64,000 nt of DNA from Typha latifolia (Eukaryota; Streptophyta; Magnoliopsida; Poales; Typhaceae): assembly GCA_019914945.1 (NCBI GenBank), contig CM034102.1:5321501-5385500 (forward strand), written 5' to 3'. The notes under the pieces were generated by a model. It saw nothing but the letters and a program-made list of their open reading frames with translations. It had not been told where the DNA came from and searched no databases. Shown here in pieces: positions 24,679 to 35,806 of the stretch. Made by a program: the position numbers and the translations under genes. Within the stretch, counting starts at the first letter, position 1. Each line of letters opens with the position of its first letter.

Positions 24679-25266
24679 CCTTATACTTATGCATAAAATT
24701 ACTTTATTAAAAAAAGTCTCAAATTAGTTCTTAGTATGACTAAGTAAGACTATTAATTTTCTCATCCAACTTAGTTAAAAAAATATTTAAATTACTAAAA
24801 TATTCTAACTCATCTCACTTCAACTCATTGTGTTCTCTATACCACCATCCAACCTTTACCGGAAATTACATTGTCGCTCTTTCTCTCTTCCTTCTCCATA
24901 CTCATTCTCTCCTTCGAGTGGGACGAAGGAGGAAGGTGATGAGAAGAAGGGAGAGTGGAGAGAGGTGAGAAAGAAGAGGAATTTTTTTTTATTTTTGTCG
25001 GAGAAACCAACAAGTTAATTATTACAAAATGTAATCGATTCATTAAAACATTCTCTTTCTCTTTTAGGGTAAGGAATAATGAGGGTATATCTGTCCATAA
25101 AATATAAGAAATTGAAGGAGAAACTAATTCTAAAAATTATTTGGGTATTTTCAATTAAGTTGGATAGAAAATTTAATAGTTACACTTTAGTTGTAAGTAT
25201 AAGAATTTATTTGAGACTTTGTAAAATAAAAAGATAAAGTGATTTTAGGCATAAATATAGTTATAA
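24679..25266. mobile_element. MITE-like element with long inverted repeats (about 100 bp)
   Basis: The left arm (about 24679-24795) and the reverse complement of the right arm (about 25150-25266) share TTATGC-TAAAAT-ACTTTAT, AAAGTCTCAAAT, TTCTTA-TA, TATTAA-TTTTCT and ATCCAACTTA-TT in the same order. The interior is unrelated, with a pyrimidine/purine-rich core. Long diverged arms fit a Mutator-type non-autonomous element; exact ends and target duplication could not be fixed. Confidence 0.6.
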
Positions 25267-26421
25267 AATTAAAGGTGATCATCGAGCATGATTTAGGTAG
25301 GCCTACAAGGCCAACCGAGATGAGCTGTGTTCACCAGCTCGCTCACAAGTGGGTTGGACTAGGCCTAATTCATGCTGGACTAGAATAATCTAGCTCTATA
25401 CCACCCACTAGCACGTGGAAAAGCGAGTTCGGGGCTATGCCGGATCAGGTGGCTTGGGCTCTACTAGGTTCTTCTTCCACGGTTTCTCCAAATGAGTTCA
25501 TCTTCTCTGGTTTCTCTAAATGGGTACACAATAATGGAAGAGCTACGACAAGTCTACAAGACTACAACCAAGGGTGTTCTGGTAGAGCAAATTCAACTGT
25601 GGCGACTGCCTCGTCCTTCTCAACTCCTATAACTTCTAAACTCCTATAACCTCCAAATCCAACGACGGTGGCAGCCATTGGAAGCAGATGTAGCAAGGTT
25701 GGATGAGGAGAGGAAGAGAAGTTGGAGCTACGGTGGCAAGGAAGATTTCCAGTCGGGGAAGCCAGCGATGACAAGGAGGCCTTCTCGGAGATGGATTGGA
25801 GCTTGGGGGAGGAGAAAGAAGAGGTCTCCTCGATCGCAGCGAGATCGAAATCTGAGTGGCTAGTACTGACGACCACTATGGTGGCAAGTAGGTGGGAGAG
25901 CGTCGCCTTGCTGTATGCGGCGAAAGAGAAGCACGGGGGTCGGGGGGGGGGGCACAATTTGCGTCGATGTCGGAGCGGGCTGCAGGGGAGTTGAGGAAGA
26001 AATGAAAAACGAAAGATTGAGAAAGAAGTCAAAGGAGCTAACGTACTGAGCTTTCGGGCCGAGCCGGGTGAGCAAAGCGCTGGGTTGGGCCCACGTAAAA
26101 TATAAAGTTTCGATACAAAGGCTGCAAGATTTGTAGTCCGTGGGCCATCCGTTCTTCGAAAGGAGGGGATAGTCTGCAGTCCGGTTGCAAGGCTTTACTA
26201 CATTCAGGTACTTTGCAGCCTTCTACTTATAACCTAACAGTGTATACAATTGCAGCAAATTCCCACACTCCGCTGCATAGATCCGTCGCCTTCTCTAGGG
26301 AACCAATCGGAACACGCCAACCTTCTTTTCCACGAATCCGCGAGCCACCAGAAGCTCTTCCGTAGTTGATCGAAACCCGATTCTATCCGGAGTCGGAGAA
26401 CGATCAAATCTCGAAGAAGAG

Positions 26422-26429
26422 TATAAAAG
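26422..26429 (+). promoter_or_regulatory. Putative TATA box of the DnaJ-type gene
   Basis: TATAAAAG lies 58 bp before the start codon. A start site about 30 bp downstream would fall in the (GA)n run at 26441-26477, giving a very short, almost pure GA leader. Confidence 0.5.
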
Positions 26430-26438
26430 AGATAGAAG

Positions 26439-26480
<42 letters not shown>

Positions 26481-26487
26481 AACCACA

Positions 26488-29086
26488 ATGGCAATCTTAT
26501 GCTGTTCCTCTTGCCGCGGTCTCGTGTTCTCGCCCAAATCTCTTCTTCCTTGTCCTCTCGCGGGAGGGAGAGGAAGAGGAAAGGGGGGAGTTACAACTTC
26601 TAGAAGCTTCTGGAAGGGCTCTGCCCTCGTCGCCAAAGCTTCCATGGTCGACTCTTCCGAGAGCTCCTCCAGCTTCGCCAAGCGCGCGGAGCTGGCGTGG
26701 CTCATATCTCAGGTATCGGCCTAATAAATCCTAGTTTCCCCCTTTACATGGCGATTATTGCGAAAAGGAGAGATTTTTGTTGTTGTGCTTGTGGTTTTGA
26801 GGTAGATTTGGGAATGAATGTCGTGAATTTGTTCTGGCTGCTTTATTGGATCCCAAACATTTCAACGATCTGCGTTTAGGTTCGGTTCATGTGATGGAGT
26901 CATTGGAAGTCAATTGAGTGATTCCCGTTGGTTCTTATTCTAACTGCACCTACTGCGGCCAAATATCTATTTCCTGGCCTATTTTGTTGATTAGAATTTA
27001 CATGGCGTATTAAATAATCTGCATGTTTATCTGATCAATATTTTCCAGTGCAATAATTTGTAAAAAATAATTAGTACATTATTTGTAGGATTTTGGTGAT
27101 TAGATGTCAAACCGCAAGAGGCTGTCAGGGATGAGTTTTTGTTTCCCTTTGCATTGACATGCATGTATTCATCTGAGAAATCAAAGGCTTTCTACAAGTT
27201 TAAATCTGTCAGTATCTTGATGAGAGTTGATTATTGTTAAACATTCATTATAGTAAAACTAATTTGCATTCTTAGCAAAATTTATGAAAAGCATGTCTAA
27301 TAGCTATTTTGTTTTGTGCATGATAATGGATTAATCAATGATTTGATGGACAGAAAGCGGATACCAAATTATGCTGAAATATATGCCCTAGTATCACTGA
27401 TACTTGGAGAGGTTTATGTCTCAAACAATGCATGCTTATTGCCTATCAGCACCTTTGACTTATGTCCAACTGAACCACATGGCAAAGCTGACCATTGCTA
27501 AAAGTATATGATCATAGTGTGTTATTTACGTACAGTTACTTGGTCACCTTTGTTGATATTTAATGCTAGATTTCCATAAAGTGATGGTCCTTTCTGTACT
27601 GCACAGTTTTTCTGTTATACTTCATTATATTTGTTATAGTCCTTCACCTTAAACTTGTAGTTGTAAAACCTACCCTTTTCTTAGTATCCTACTTTCCTTC
27701 TCTGTTGTGACTAGCTTTTCTGTTAAGTTGTGATAAAAAATATGGGAAACTTTCTTTCTATTTAAAAAATTGATTAGAAGATTGGAAAAGCCTTTTTCTT
27801 CTTGCCTTTTCGTGGAGATTAAAGGGCCAATTGAAATATTTGCCATCTAGCGATACTGCTTTGTACATTTCCTTGATCATCTTTCAATTTTCTTGATGTT
27901 GTGATTGTTGATGTCTGCCACCATCATTATGTGTTAGGCGCTGCTCTCTACTTAATATGTCTAATTTATGCCTATGAAGGGTTGATAACTTGCATATTTC
28001 CTTGTCTCTATTTAGAAATCTGTTCCTTTTATTTATCTGGATCAAGATATGTTTAGTTGAAGTACTGCTGTCACGATGACAATGCTTAGATGGAGTGGTT
28101 GTATCATTGAGACAAGACATGGTAGAGGAAAACTTCTCAAACTTGGCATGAACATTTAGCTTCTCTTCTTAGAGAAATTTACATGTAAAAAGTTAGAATG
28201 GACAGATGACTATGATGATAGAGAAAACCTAAAGAAAACTATATGGTGAATTGTGAGGACAAGTTTGTGTTTGACATAGAATTCCTGAAGTTTCACTTCT
28301 GAATTCTGATAGATATACGGTATTCAGCTTTTGCAGTGACATAAGTGGCAGAGGAAATCATGCTATGGTTCAAACTGGTATTGCATCTTATGTCGTTACT
28401 TTTGCAATATTTCCTTGTGTAATGATCTTCTTGTCAAATATTAGTAGCACTTCTAGAAATCCACTTCTGCACGGAAATTCCTTTGTAAGTGTGCCCACAG
28501 ATCTAGTTCAGTTTTGCTAGACCTGGGCCAGATTTTGCTCTAAGACTTTAGTTCCATGCCAAGGCATGTATGATATTGCTTGGCTGGGCAAAGCTGCATT
28601 GTTAAATATGACCAATTTAATCTGTTTGAAGTTGTTTCCTCCATCTTTTTATCCATGGATTGATTGTCACCCTGCAGTAGAATTTCATTGGTTGTAGGCA
28701 TTCTTCATAGGTTGCATTGTCGAAGAATCTTTTACTAATATAGTAACACCATCCTCTCTGTATGCAGCAACCAATACCAATTGCTTGTTCATCTTGCAAT
28801 TCAAAAGGCTATGTGGAATGCAATTGGTGTGGTGGCACAGGCTTCTTTATCCTTGGTGACAACATGCTGTGTGAAGTGCCATCAAGGAATACTAAATGTG
28901 TGATATGTGCAGGGAAGGTAACATGATACATAGACCTTAAATTAACTGCGATATCCTTCAATTTGGTGCAATCTGAGAGTTCTAAGCAAACCTTTTATGT
29001 GTTCAATCCAGGGTTCTGCATGCTGTGCTGATTGTAAAGGCACAGGATTCCGCGCCAAATGGTTGGACAATCCTCCCCCTCACTGA
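26488..29086 (+). CDS. Plastid-targeted DnaJ-type cysteine-rich zinc-finger protein, 149 aa
   Basis: Three exons: 26488-26712, 28768-28917 and 29012-29086. All junctions are phase 0 with GT..AG introns of 2055 and 94 bp. Residues 1 to about 55 are a Ser/Arg/Gly-rich transit peptide (MAILCCSSCRGLVFSPKS...). The C-terminal half has four CxxC pairs: C82SSC, C93NWC, C119VIC and C130ADC, each near a G-x-G-F or GKG turn (ECNWCGGTGF, CKGTGF). This is the DnaJ cysteine-rich domain without a J domain, which binds two zinc ions. Proteins of this build (BSD2, LQY1, OR relatives) act in plastid protein folding, Rubisco assembly or photosystem II repair. I cannot say which orthologue this is; one spacer between zinc pairs is unusually long for BSD2. 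The start is the first ATG after the TATA-like box. Confidence 0.92.
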
Positions 29087-30505
29087 TGAAAGCTCGCACT
29101 TAGTCCAGTTGTAACATTAGCTTTATTTACACCTGCTATTTGTTAAATATAAAAAAAATTAATTATTTTTCCACCTTAAATGTGAGTCCAATATGTAAGT
29201 GGTGTTATAGTGTATGGAATAACTAATGTTCATAATCCCACTAACCATAGTAGTACAATTCAATTACGGGTGTAATTTTCTTTCTTTTTTATTTCCTTCG
29301 TGTCCTTGTTCTAAGTTACAGGCAAATGGAACTGCGTAACGTCATAGTAGTTGTCCACAATCTTGTTCTTTTGTGCATTTTATGACAATGGAAACATAAG
29401 ATTGTTATCCTGCAGTGTTTTTGGTACCAAAACTTGAGGTGCAAAACACCAAACTCTTACTCACTCCCCCCAAAAACAAAACAAAAGAACAAACAAAAAA
29501 AAAAGGAAGAAGCTGTGATCATTTTTTCCATTATAAATTAACAAATACTAGTCTATATTTATAACCAAATATTAATTCTCTCTAGATTAAAAATACTATT
29601 CAAATTATTCCATGCATAATTAAAGTTATTTACCCTCCTACGGGACATCTATCTTATTGATGCTTAACTTTTTTTACCTCTGTTAATTATCCATCCATCT
29701 TAATAAAGTAGGTATGTTATGCATAATTATAAAAAATAAGAACACTTTAATTTAAATTTATATATTTTATTTGAATCAATTTTTATTTCTTATTTATACT
29801 TTTACTGTAGATATTATCAAAGATAACTATTATGTCACTATTCTAATTTACAACCAAATATTAAATTAGATATACAATTAAAAAAAATAAGAATTTAGAA
29901 TAAGAATCATTTTTAAAGTTGGTTCTCAGACTAATTGTGGAGTAAAATGACTTGCTGAAGACAAACATTCTACAAACAAATTACAAGCAATTATGTTCGG
30001 ATGGTCAAAGTGGCTGGTGATATAAGCATTTTTAGATTTGAAGCGTTACCAATTTAATTATAAAATCATTAAATTTCCACCTTTTTTTCCAAAAAAAATA
30101 AAAATCCTTAAGTCACTAAACTAATTTGGTTCCAAGTGTAATTTTCAGTAAAGCACCGGATAATTTGCATTATAAGCATCGCTCCATTATAAATAGTACA
30201 AACTCTTTTGATTTGTAACAAAGTAGAATTACCTTTGACTTTTTAATCAAAATTTGAGTGTTAGTGGGAAGCATCATTACCTATAAACTTGTATTTATTT
30301 CTAATTAATGATCTTTGGTGATGGCAAACTGCAAAACAATCCGGCTCGACTCGTAAAATCCGACATCAGACCAAGTTGTTTCGATCCGACCAATCTGACT
30401 CACTGAAGAAAGACCAATGAGCTACATAAAACCCCAAATGGAATCCGAAGGACTCAAGAAACCCTAACAGCGAAGGACCTTAGAGGCGGAGAAGGAAAGA
30501 AGACG
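29087..30505. other. AT-rich intergenic region
   Basis: 3' flank of the DnaJ-type gene, then AT-rich DNA with inverted-looking segments (about 29520-29960) suggesting an old MITE that I could not delimit. A telo-box-like AAACCCTAA sits at about 30458-30467, just before the next gene, a motif common in promoters of growth-related plant genes. Confidence 0.45.
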
Positions 30506-30790
30506 ATGAGGGTGGTGACGGCATCCGTGGCGCAGGCGAAGCGGATCAAGCTCTCGAAGGCCTCCGCCATCGTTTCCCGCTTCGCCGCCTCCGGCGGAGG
30601 CGCCGACCCCGAGGTCGCCGCGTACTTGGGGCGCGCCGCAATCGCCTTCGAGGAGCTGGTGAACTTCCACAGAGGAGTCGCCGGCGGCGAGTGGGTTCAT
30701 CAGAAGAAGGAGGAGGAGGCAGAAGACGGCGATGACGTGGACCTGACGGACGTAGGAGAGGAGAAGAGCAAGAAGAAGAGGAGGAGGTAG
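30506..30790 (+). CDS. Small plant protein of unknown function with basic C-terminus, 94 aa
   Basis: Intronless, GC-rich, 94 residues. The N-terminal 60 residues look like a compact helical domain (MRVVTASVAQAKRIKLSKAS, then PEVAAYLGRAAIAFEELVNF). An acidic stretch (KKEEEAEDGDDVDLTDVGEE) and the basic tail KSKKKRRR follow, the latter a plausible nuclear localisation signal. Codon usage is strongly GC-biased at third positions, as in the other GC-rich single-exon genes here, which supports it being real. The minus-strand frames over the same interval are shadows. I do not recognise a named family and infer no function beyond a possible nuclear location. Confidence 0.75.
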   Translation: MRVVTASVAQAKRIKLSKASAIVSRFAASGGGADPEVAAYLGRAAIAFEELVNFHRGVAGGEWVHQKKEEEAEDGDDVDLTDVGEEKSKKKRRR

Positions 30791-31068
30791 ATCGGAATGG
30801 AGGATAGGAACTTGAGAGTTGAACGCGATTTTCTTTTTCTTTTTCCTTTTCCATCAGGATATTTTTCAAAAGTGTAGCTTACTCAATTTCAAATTGAATT
30901 AATATCTCTTTTTTTATATATATTTAGAGGTAAATAGTTACGGACGTAAGCTACTAAAAGGGTCGGATTCCTACACGGATCGGATACATGAACGCAATCC
31001 AAGGGATTACCTATGTAAACTTTTTCCTCGTTCGAATCCTGATTCCTTCACACGTGGCCCTTCGCCTT

Positions 31069-31074
31069 ATAAGA
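31069..31074 (+). promoter_or_regulatory. Putative TATA box of the SERINC gene
   Basis: TATAAG lies about 70 bp upstream of the ATG at 31143 in an otherwise mixed-composition promoter. Confidence 0.4.
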
Positions 31075-31142
31075 GCAAAAAGGAACTCACCGTCTCTCCG
31101 ATCGATCTCCTCCTACTCCGATTCCTCTTCGTCGAGATCGAG

Positions 31143-34100
31143 ATGTGGGCCGCTACATGCCTCGCCTCCTGCTGCGCCACCTGCGCCTGCAACGCGTGCC
31201 AGTCCGCCGTCTCCGGAATCGGCCGCCGCTCCGCTCGCATCGCCTACTGCGGCCTCTTCGCCCTCTCCCTTGCCGTTTCATGGCTCCTCCGCGAAGTCGC
31301 CGCTCCTCTCATGGAGAAACTCCCTTGTAATCCTCTAATCCCTAATCCGTACCCGTCTCTCTTTTTGTGCCTATTTAGGTCACTCTTTGGGTTTTTTTTT
31401 TGCAGGGATTAATCACTTCCACCGGACGCCGGATCGCGAGTGGTTCGAGACGGATGCTGTGCTTCGTGTTAGCCTGGGAAATTCCTTGTTTTTTGCGGTG
31501 TTGGCGATCATCATGGTGGGAATTAAGGATCAGAAGGATCCAAGAGATGGGGTGCACCATGGTGGTTGGATGGCGAAGATCTTTTGTTGGTGCGTGCTGG
31601 TGTTTCTCATGTTCTTCGTGCCCAATGGTGTCGTCAGCTTCTACGGTAAGGTTCCAAGGGTATCTCTTTTTGTGGTACTGAAAGCTGCCTTGTCTAAGTA
31701 TAAATTCGGATTCCTAACTTTTGTGGTACTGAAAGCTGCCTTGTCTATGTATAAATTCGGATTCCTGTTAGGAGGGCTATAAATTAGTTTACTGGTTACC
31801 CCGGATGAAAGTAAAAGAAAATGATATGAATTTTCTCTTAATTTTAAAAGGTAATCTTAAAATTATAGTAGAAAGATAGAGTTGTTTAGGACAATTTGAA
31901 GATTAGTGTTCACAGGCGCTCCTTATCTAGATTTGTTAGGACAATTTGAAAATTATTGCTTTACTCCTTATCACTCCATATCCTACTCTCTTGTCTCTTA
32001 TTGGGGCAGAGCTGTTGGGTGAGAAACCTTGATAACTTCCCTTGAACCAACCCAGATATAGTGGTGTCGGCTCCAAAGAAAGGGTTTGTGCACTGATGAA
32101 GGCCCTTGTGAGTGAACACAACAGGTCCGTGAACTTACTTTCTTTGTCGACCAAATGGGGAAACGAGGAATTTTATTTCATGTAGTTGGTGCAATGAATT
32201 CTTTGTTTATTTGTAGGCTCTTAATTTACAATTTCGCTAGTAATTCACCAATCACCATCTTAGATAAATCTGACAAACTAAGTGCATATCCAGACTATTC
32301 TTGATGTGTCTATAAGGTTGTGCTGATTTGAACTATAGGCCTTTCATTCTCTTTCATTGACATTAAAACCTTTTCTATGTAGAGACGGCATCAAAATTTG
32401 GGTCGGGATTCTTTCTTCTGGTTCAGGTTGTTCTCTTGTTGGACTTTGTGCATGGATGGAACGAAAGCTGGATCTCAAAGGATGAAAATTTTTGGTTTGT
32501 CTAGTGATGCCTTCTTTAATTTTGTCTTGTTGGTTGTGAATTTTTGGTGCTGAATATCCTTAATTTTCTTTACTCCCTCTAAACTACAGGTATATGGCAT
32601 TGCTCATTGTTTCGCTTGTCTGCTATATTGGCACATTCTCCTTCTCAGGACTGCTCTTTCACTGGTTTACTCCATCAGGACATGATTGTGGGCTCAATAC
32701 ATTTTTTATTGTCTTAACATTGATTTTTATATTTGTTTTTGCGGTTGTTGCCTTGCATCCGAAGGTAAGTTCTTGCCATGATTGTCAACTTTTACCTGAT
32801 CATTTACAATGCATACCTTTTTCTTTCTTAAAAAGAGTATATCTATTCTACAAATGTTTATTTATGACCGATGTAATATATAGAATTTCCTGATTATTGA
32901 GTCATTGACTTTATAATGCTGGATCTACTGTCAGAATGGCCATTTGTTGCCTTCTAGTATGTCTTCTTGTTGTCTTTTAATGTTTGAAATGGTTGATGTA
33001 CTTGCCATCATTTATGTTATTGTCTGTTTACAATGAGGATGATCTGATTTAAACTAATTTTATTTAGGAAAAAAACTGGTAGAAACTTTCTTGTCTTTGG
33101 AGTCATCATCAGTCACATTTTTGAATTAAAGCCTTGGTTCCTGGATGATGGTGTATTTAGCATATTATATCTAAGTGATGGTGAAGATTGTTGAAATGTT
33201 AAACCTATCAGTTTGATCCAAACTGTAGTTTATTGGTGGATGATTGCCTCATTTATTGGCTTATTATCAGTAGAATAGAGATGTAGATATTTTGCTCGGT
33301 GCATTTTGCTAGTTTGAATAAATTCTTTTTGCAATAGAAGTATGTCCACTTGGGAAATTCATGCTGCTATGGGACATTGTTGCAACACCTAGGTCATATT
33401 TTCACAATGCTTGTCTCTTAAAACCATGTCTAGTCTTGGGCCTCTTGGCATTAGAGAAGAATGGTGTCACCTTTTGTCGTAGTATAGCTAAGTTGCTGAA
33501 AATATTCTTGAGAAACTGATGCCTATTATCTTTGATTTACTCACGAGCATAGTCTTGTTGTTTGTATCTGAATGTATCAGTCTCTACTTGTGCTTACTGC
33601 CTGTTTAGGGTGCTGTGCAGCTCAAATTGACCATTCTTTGTTCTGTTGATTTTATTGGTATTGAACTTTTTATAGTTCCTGCTATCAGCAGCAGGAGTTG
33701 GGTCCCATGATTCCATTAATTTCTTATTTATGTGCATAAGTTTAGTTGGCATTTTTTTCAGGTGAACGGCAGCTTGTTGCCTGCATCAATAGTCTCCCTT
33801 TACTGCACCTACCTATGTTACAGTGGACTTTCCAGTGAACCAAGGGATTATGAATGCAATGGTCTCCATAATCATTCGAAAGCTATCTCAACTGGAAGTC
33901 TGACCTTGGGCTTGTTCTCTACCATCCTCTCTGTGGTCTACTCTGCTGTCCGTGCTGGTTCTTCGACAGCTCTGCTCTCACCACCAATCTCACCACGTGC
34001 CAGTAAGTATTCGCTCTTTGATTTTAGAACTCAACTATTGCAATAGACAACATGTCTCTGAGTCCCTTTCCCTTTTTCTACTTGCTGTAGGTGTCGACAA

Positions 34101-34371
34101 GCCCTTGTTGCCCTTCAACAAGGCAGATGAGCAGGAAGTGGCAAGCCCTGTTACCTACTCGTATTCCTTCTTCCATCTCGTCTTCTGTCTAGCCAGCATG
34201 TACTCGGCAATGCTTCTGACTGGCTGGTCAACTTCGGTTGGCGAAAGTGGAAAGCTTATTGATGTGGGCTGGCCATCGGTGTGGGTTCGGATCGGTACTG
34301 GCTGGGCAACAGCAGTTTTGTACATCTGGTCCCTCATCGCTCCCATCCTCTTCCCGGATAGGGAGTTCTGA
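31143..34371 (+). CDS. Serine incorporator (SERINC/TMS1 family) membrane protein, 410 aa
   Basis: Six exons: 31143-31326, 31406-31645, 32383-32494, 32590-32764, 33762-34002 and 34091-34371. They are phase-consistent and sum to 1233 nt (410 residues), the usual plant SERINC length. The N-terminus is Cys-rich ([19 protein letters not shown]), as in the whole family. About ten hydrophobic segments follow, with conserved loop motifs [46 protein letters not shown] and [13 protein letters not shown]. The C-terminal [20 protein letters not shown] and WVRIGTGW are signature blocks. Family proteins are multi-pass proteins of endomembranes, proposed to add serine into membrane lipid synthesis and shown in animals to have lipid-scrambling activity; the plant role is less clear. 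Intron 2 carries a recent 51-bp tandem duplication. No defects were seen. Confidence 0.95.
31671..31772. repeat. 51-bp near-perfect tandem duplication in SERINC intron 2
   Basis: Copies at 31671-31721 and 31722-31772 each begin TGTGGTACTGAAAGCTGCCT and differ at very few positions (AAGTATAAA versus ATGTATAAA). The near identity implies a recent event. It lies 25 bp inside the intron, downstream of the donor at 31646. Confidence 0.93.
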
Positions 34372-34734
34372 GCCTGTCCAACTGCCAAGACCTGCATTCA
34401 TACAAAGCTTATAGGGCCAACTGTCTAGTGTAAATATTTTTCTTGTGTTTAAATCAAACTCAAACATGGATGGTGAATCATTCTGAGTGCGGCACCAAGT
34501 GGTGATGATTTTCATTAATTGTGTTGGACTTATAGTAAGTGTGGTGCTTAATAATTTATAGAATGCAACACTTGGTCTTATCTTGAACTTTACAATCTTA
34601 TTGCAGGCTATTACTGGAAAAAGTAGAATAATTTGAAGCATAAATGGTGCATGGTGCTTGTCTGTATGCTTTTTAATTTTTTACTTCCTTTTCTTGTGAC
34701 AAGCTCAAAACTGTTATCAGGCTGTTCAATTTAG

Positions 34735-35068
34735 CTATTTTTTCAACCTTTTTAATGGATAGGCTTCATCTAGTAATTTCTGTTGATATACCTGAATCCA
34801 ATCAGGATGTAAACATTTGACAATTTTTTTAGAGGAGGTTCTGCCGAGATCGATGAAACTGAGCTCCATTTTGCCACCGCAGCCTCTCGATCCGCATGTA
34901 CTTGTTATCGGAGCATTAAGGCTTCTCCAGCTTGGCCACGTTGAGAGCACTAAACTGCCTGTTGCGGCTGCGACAAGATGGAAGGGGAGGCAGAGTAGTA
35001 GTGACGGTGGGGGAGGAGGGAGGAAGGAGGAGAGAGGCGCAGATCTCGAGGGAGGGAGGTTAAGTTAG
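34735..35068. other. GC-rich orphan fragment, possible gene or transposon remnant
   Basis: Composition differs sharply from the flanks. Frames of 71 codons (minus) and 83 codons (plus) overlap, ending on the plus strand in a GGA/GAG-rich low-complexity tail. I recognise neither product. A captured gene fragment or the remains of a repeat are both possible. Confidence 0.3.
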
Positions 35069-35324
35069 TTATTAGTTGTATTGTGTCACCGTTCATTGCT
35101 ATTTCACTTAGATCTAAAGTTTAAAGGGGATATTGTAACTTAAAAAATGTATGACATTTTATAAAAATTAGGTATAATTCACGGATGTTGACGATAAATA
35201 ACTCTATAATAATTTATGTAGTAATATGTCTTTAAAAAGAGTCATACACTCACTATAATAAATCAACAAGCCCAAAGTTATTTATAATAGAAATTTTTTT
35301 TTGCATATAATCTCCTATCTTTTT

Positions 35325-35655
35325 AAGAAAAAATTACAGTTTACAACATATATTTTAACTATATACAAATTAAGCTCTATAATTTAGCAAATTTCAATAA
35401 AAAATACTCTGGTGTTACTGTTAGATCTATTAATTAAACTTAATTAAATATCTAAGTTAAGTTAACTATATTATAAAAATTATAAAAATATCTCCAATCA
35501 AGTCATACTAAAGTATTTTAGTTATTTTAGAAAGCGCTATAGTATTTTATGCACATATTCGCTAAACTACGAGATTCAATTTTAAATACTAAAAGTATAG
35601 AGTGTAAATCCTAATTTCATTAAAAAGCAAGGTGTTATATGTAAATTTCCCTAAA
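35325..35655. mobile_element. MITE-like repeat, copy A (copy B inverted at 63343-63590)
   Basis: The reverse complement of this segment aligns with 63343-63590: AAATTTACATATAACACCTT / AAATTTTGTATATAATACCTT, CTTTTTAATGAAATT / CTTTTTAACAAAATT, CTAAAATAACTAAAATA, TTAGTATGACTTG, and TATAGTTAACTTAA / AGTATAATTAACTTAA. The copies are in opposite orientation, AT-rich and non-coding, typical of a MITE family. Ends not fixed. Confidence 0.55.
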
Positions 35656-35806
35656 AAGTCGTAATCACCCCTGCTTCAAGTTCCCATCTCTTCCTACTCT
35701 TCCCGCCCGCGTCGCGCTTCAATTCGCTTCCATTTTCTCTCCCTTCCTCGCCCACGGGGAATCCGACCAATCTCTCCGGAACCGAACTTTCATATCCTCC
35801 CCCACC

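Larger units (their letters stand above)
23244..26487. other. 3.2-kb region between divergently transcribed PPR and DnaJ-type genes
   Basis: Contains both promoters, a degenerate 61-bp tandem repeat (23725-23998), a MITE-like element (24679-25266) and a GC-rich segment (about 25270-26090) that may be an insertion: it opens with AGGCCTACAAGGCCAACCGAG and ends near GGCCGAGCCGGGTGAG. The 156-codon minus-strand open frame at 25562-26032 is low-complexity and not accepted as a gene. Confidence 0.5.
34372..35806. other. Intergenic region between SERINC and ASHR3-like genes
   Basis: Holds the SERINC 3' UTR, a GC-rich fragment (34735-35068) open on both strands but without a recognised product, and a MITE-like element (about 35325-35655). 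The last 120 bp are pyrimidine-rich leader of the next gene. Confidence 0.5.

Noticed and set aside
25562..26032. 156-codon minus-strand frame with a hydrophobic start
   Set aside because: No recognised domain, low-complexity Ser-rich composition, lies in a probable repeat insertion and overlaps plus-strand frames of similar quality.
30546..30869. 107-codon minus-strand frame rich in Arg
   Set aside because: Shadow of the GC-rich small gene at 30506-30790.
31027..31040. GTTCGAATCC word like a tRNA B box
   Set aside because: No acceptor stem, D-arm or anticodon arm can be built upstream.
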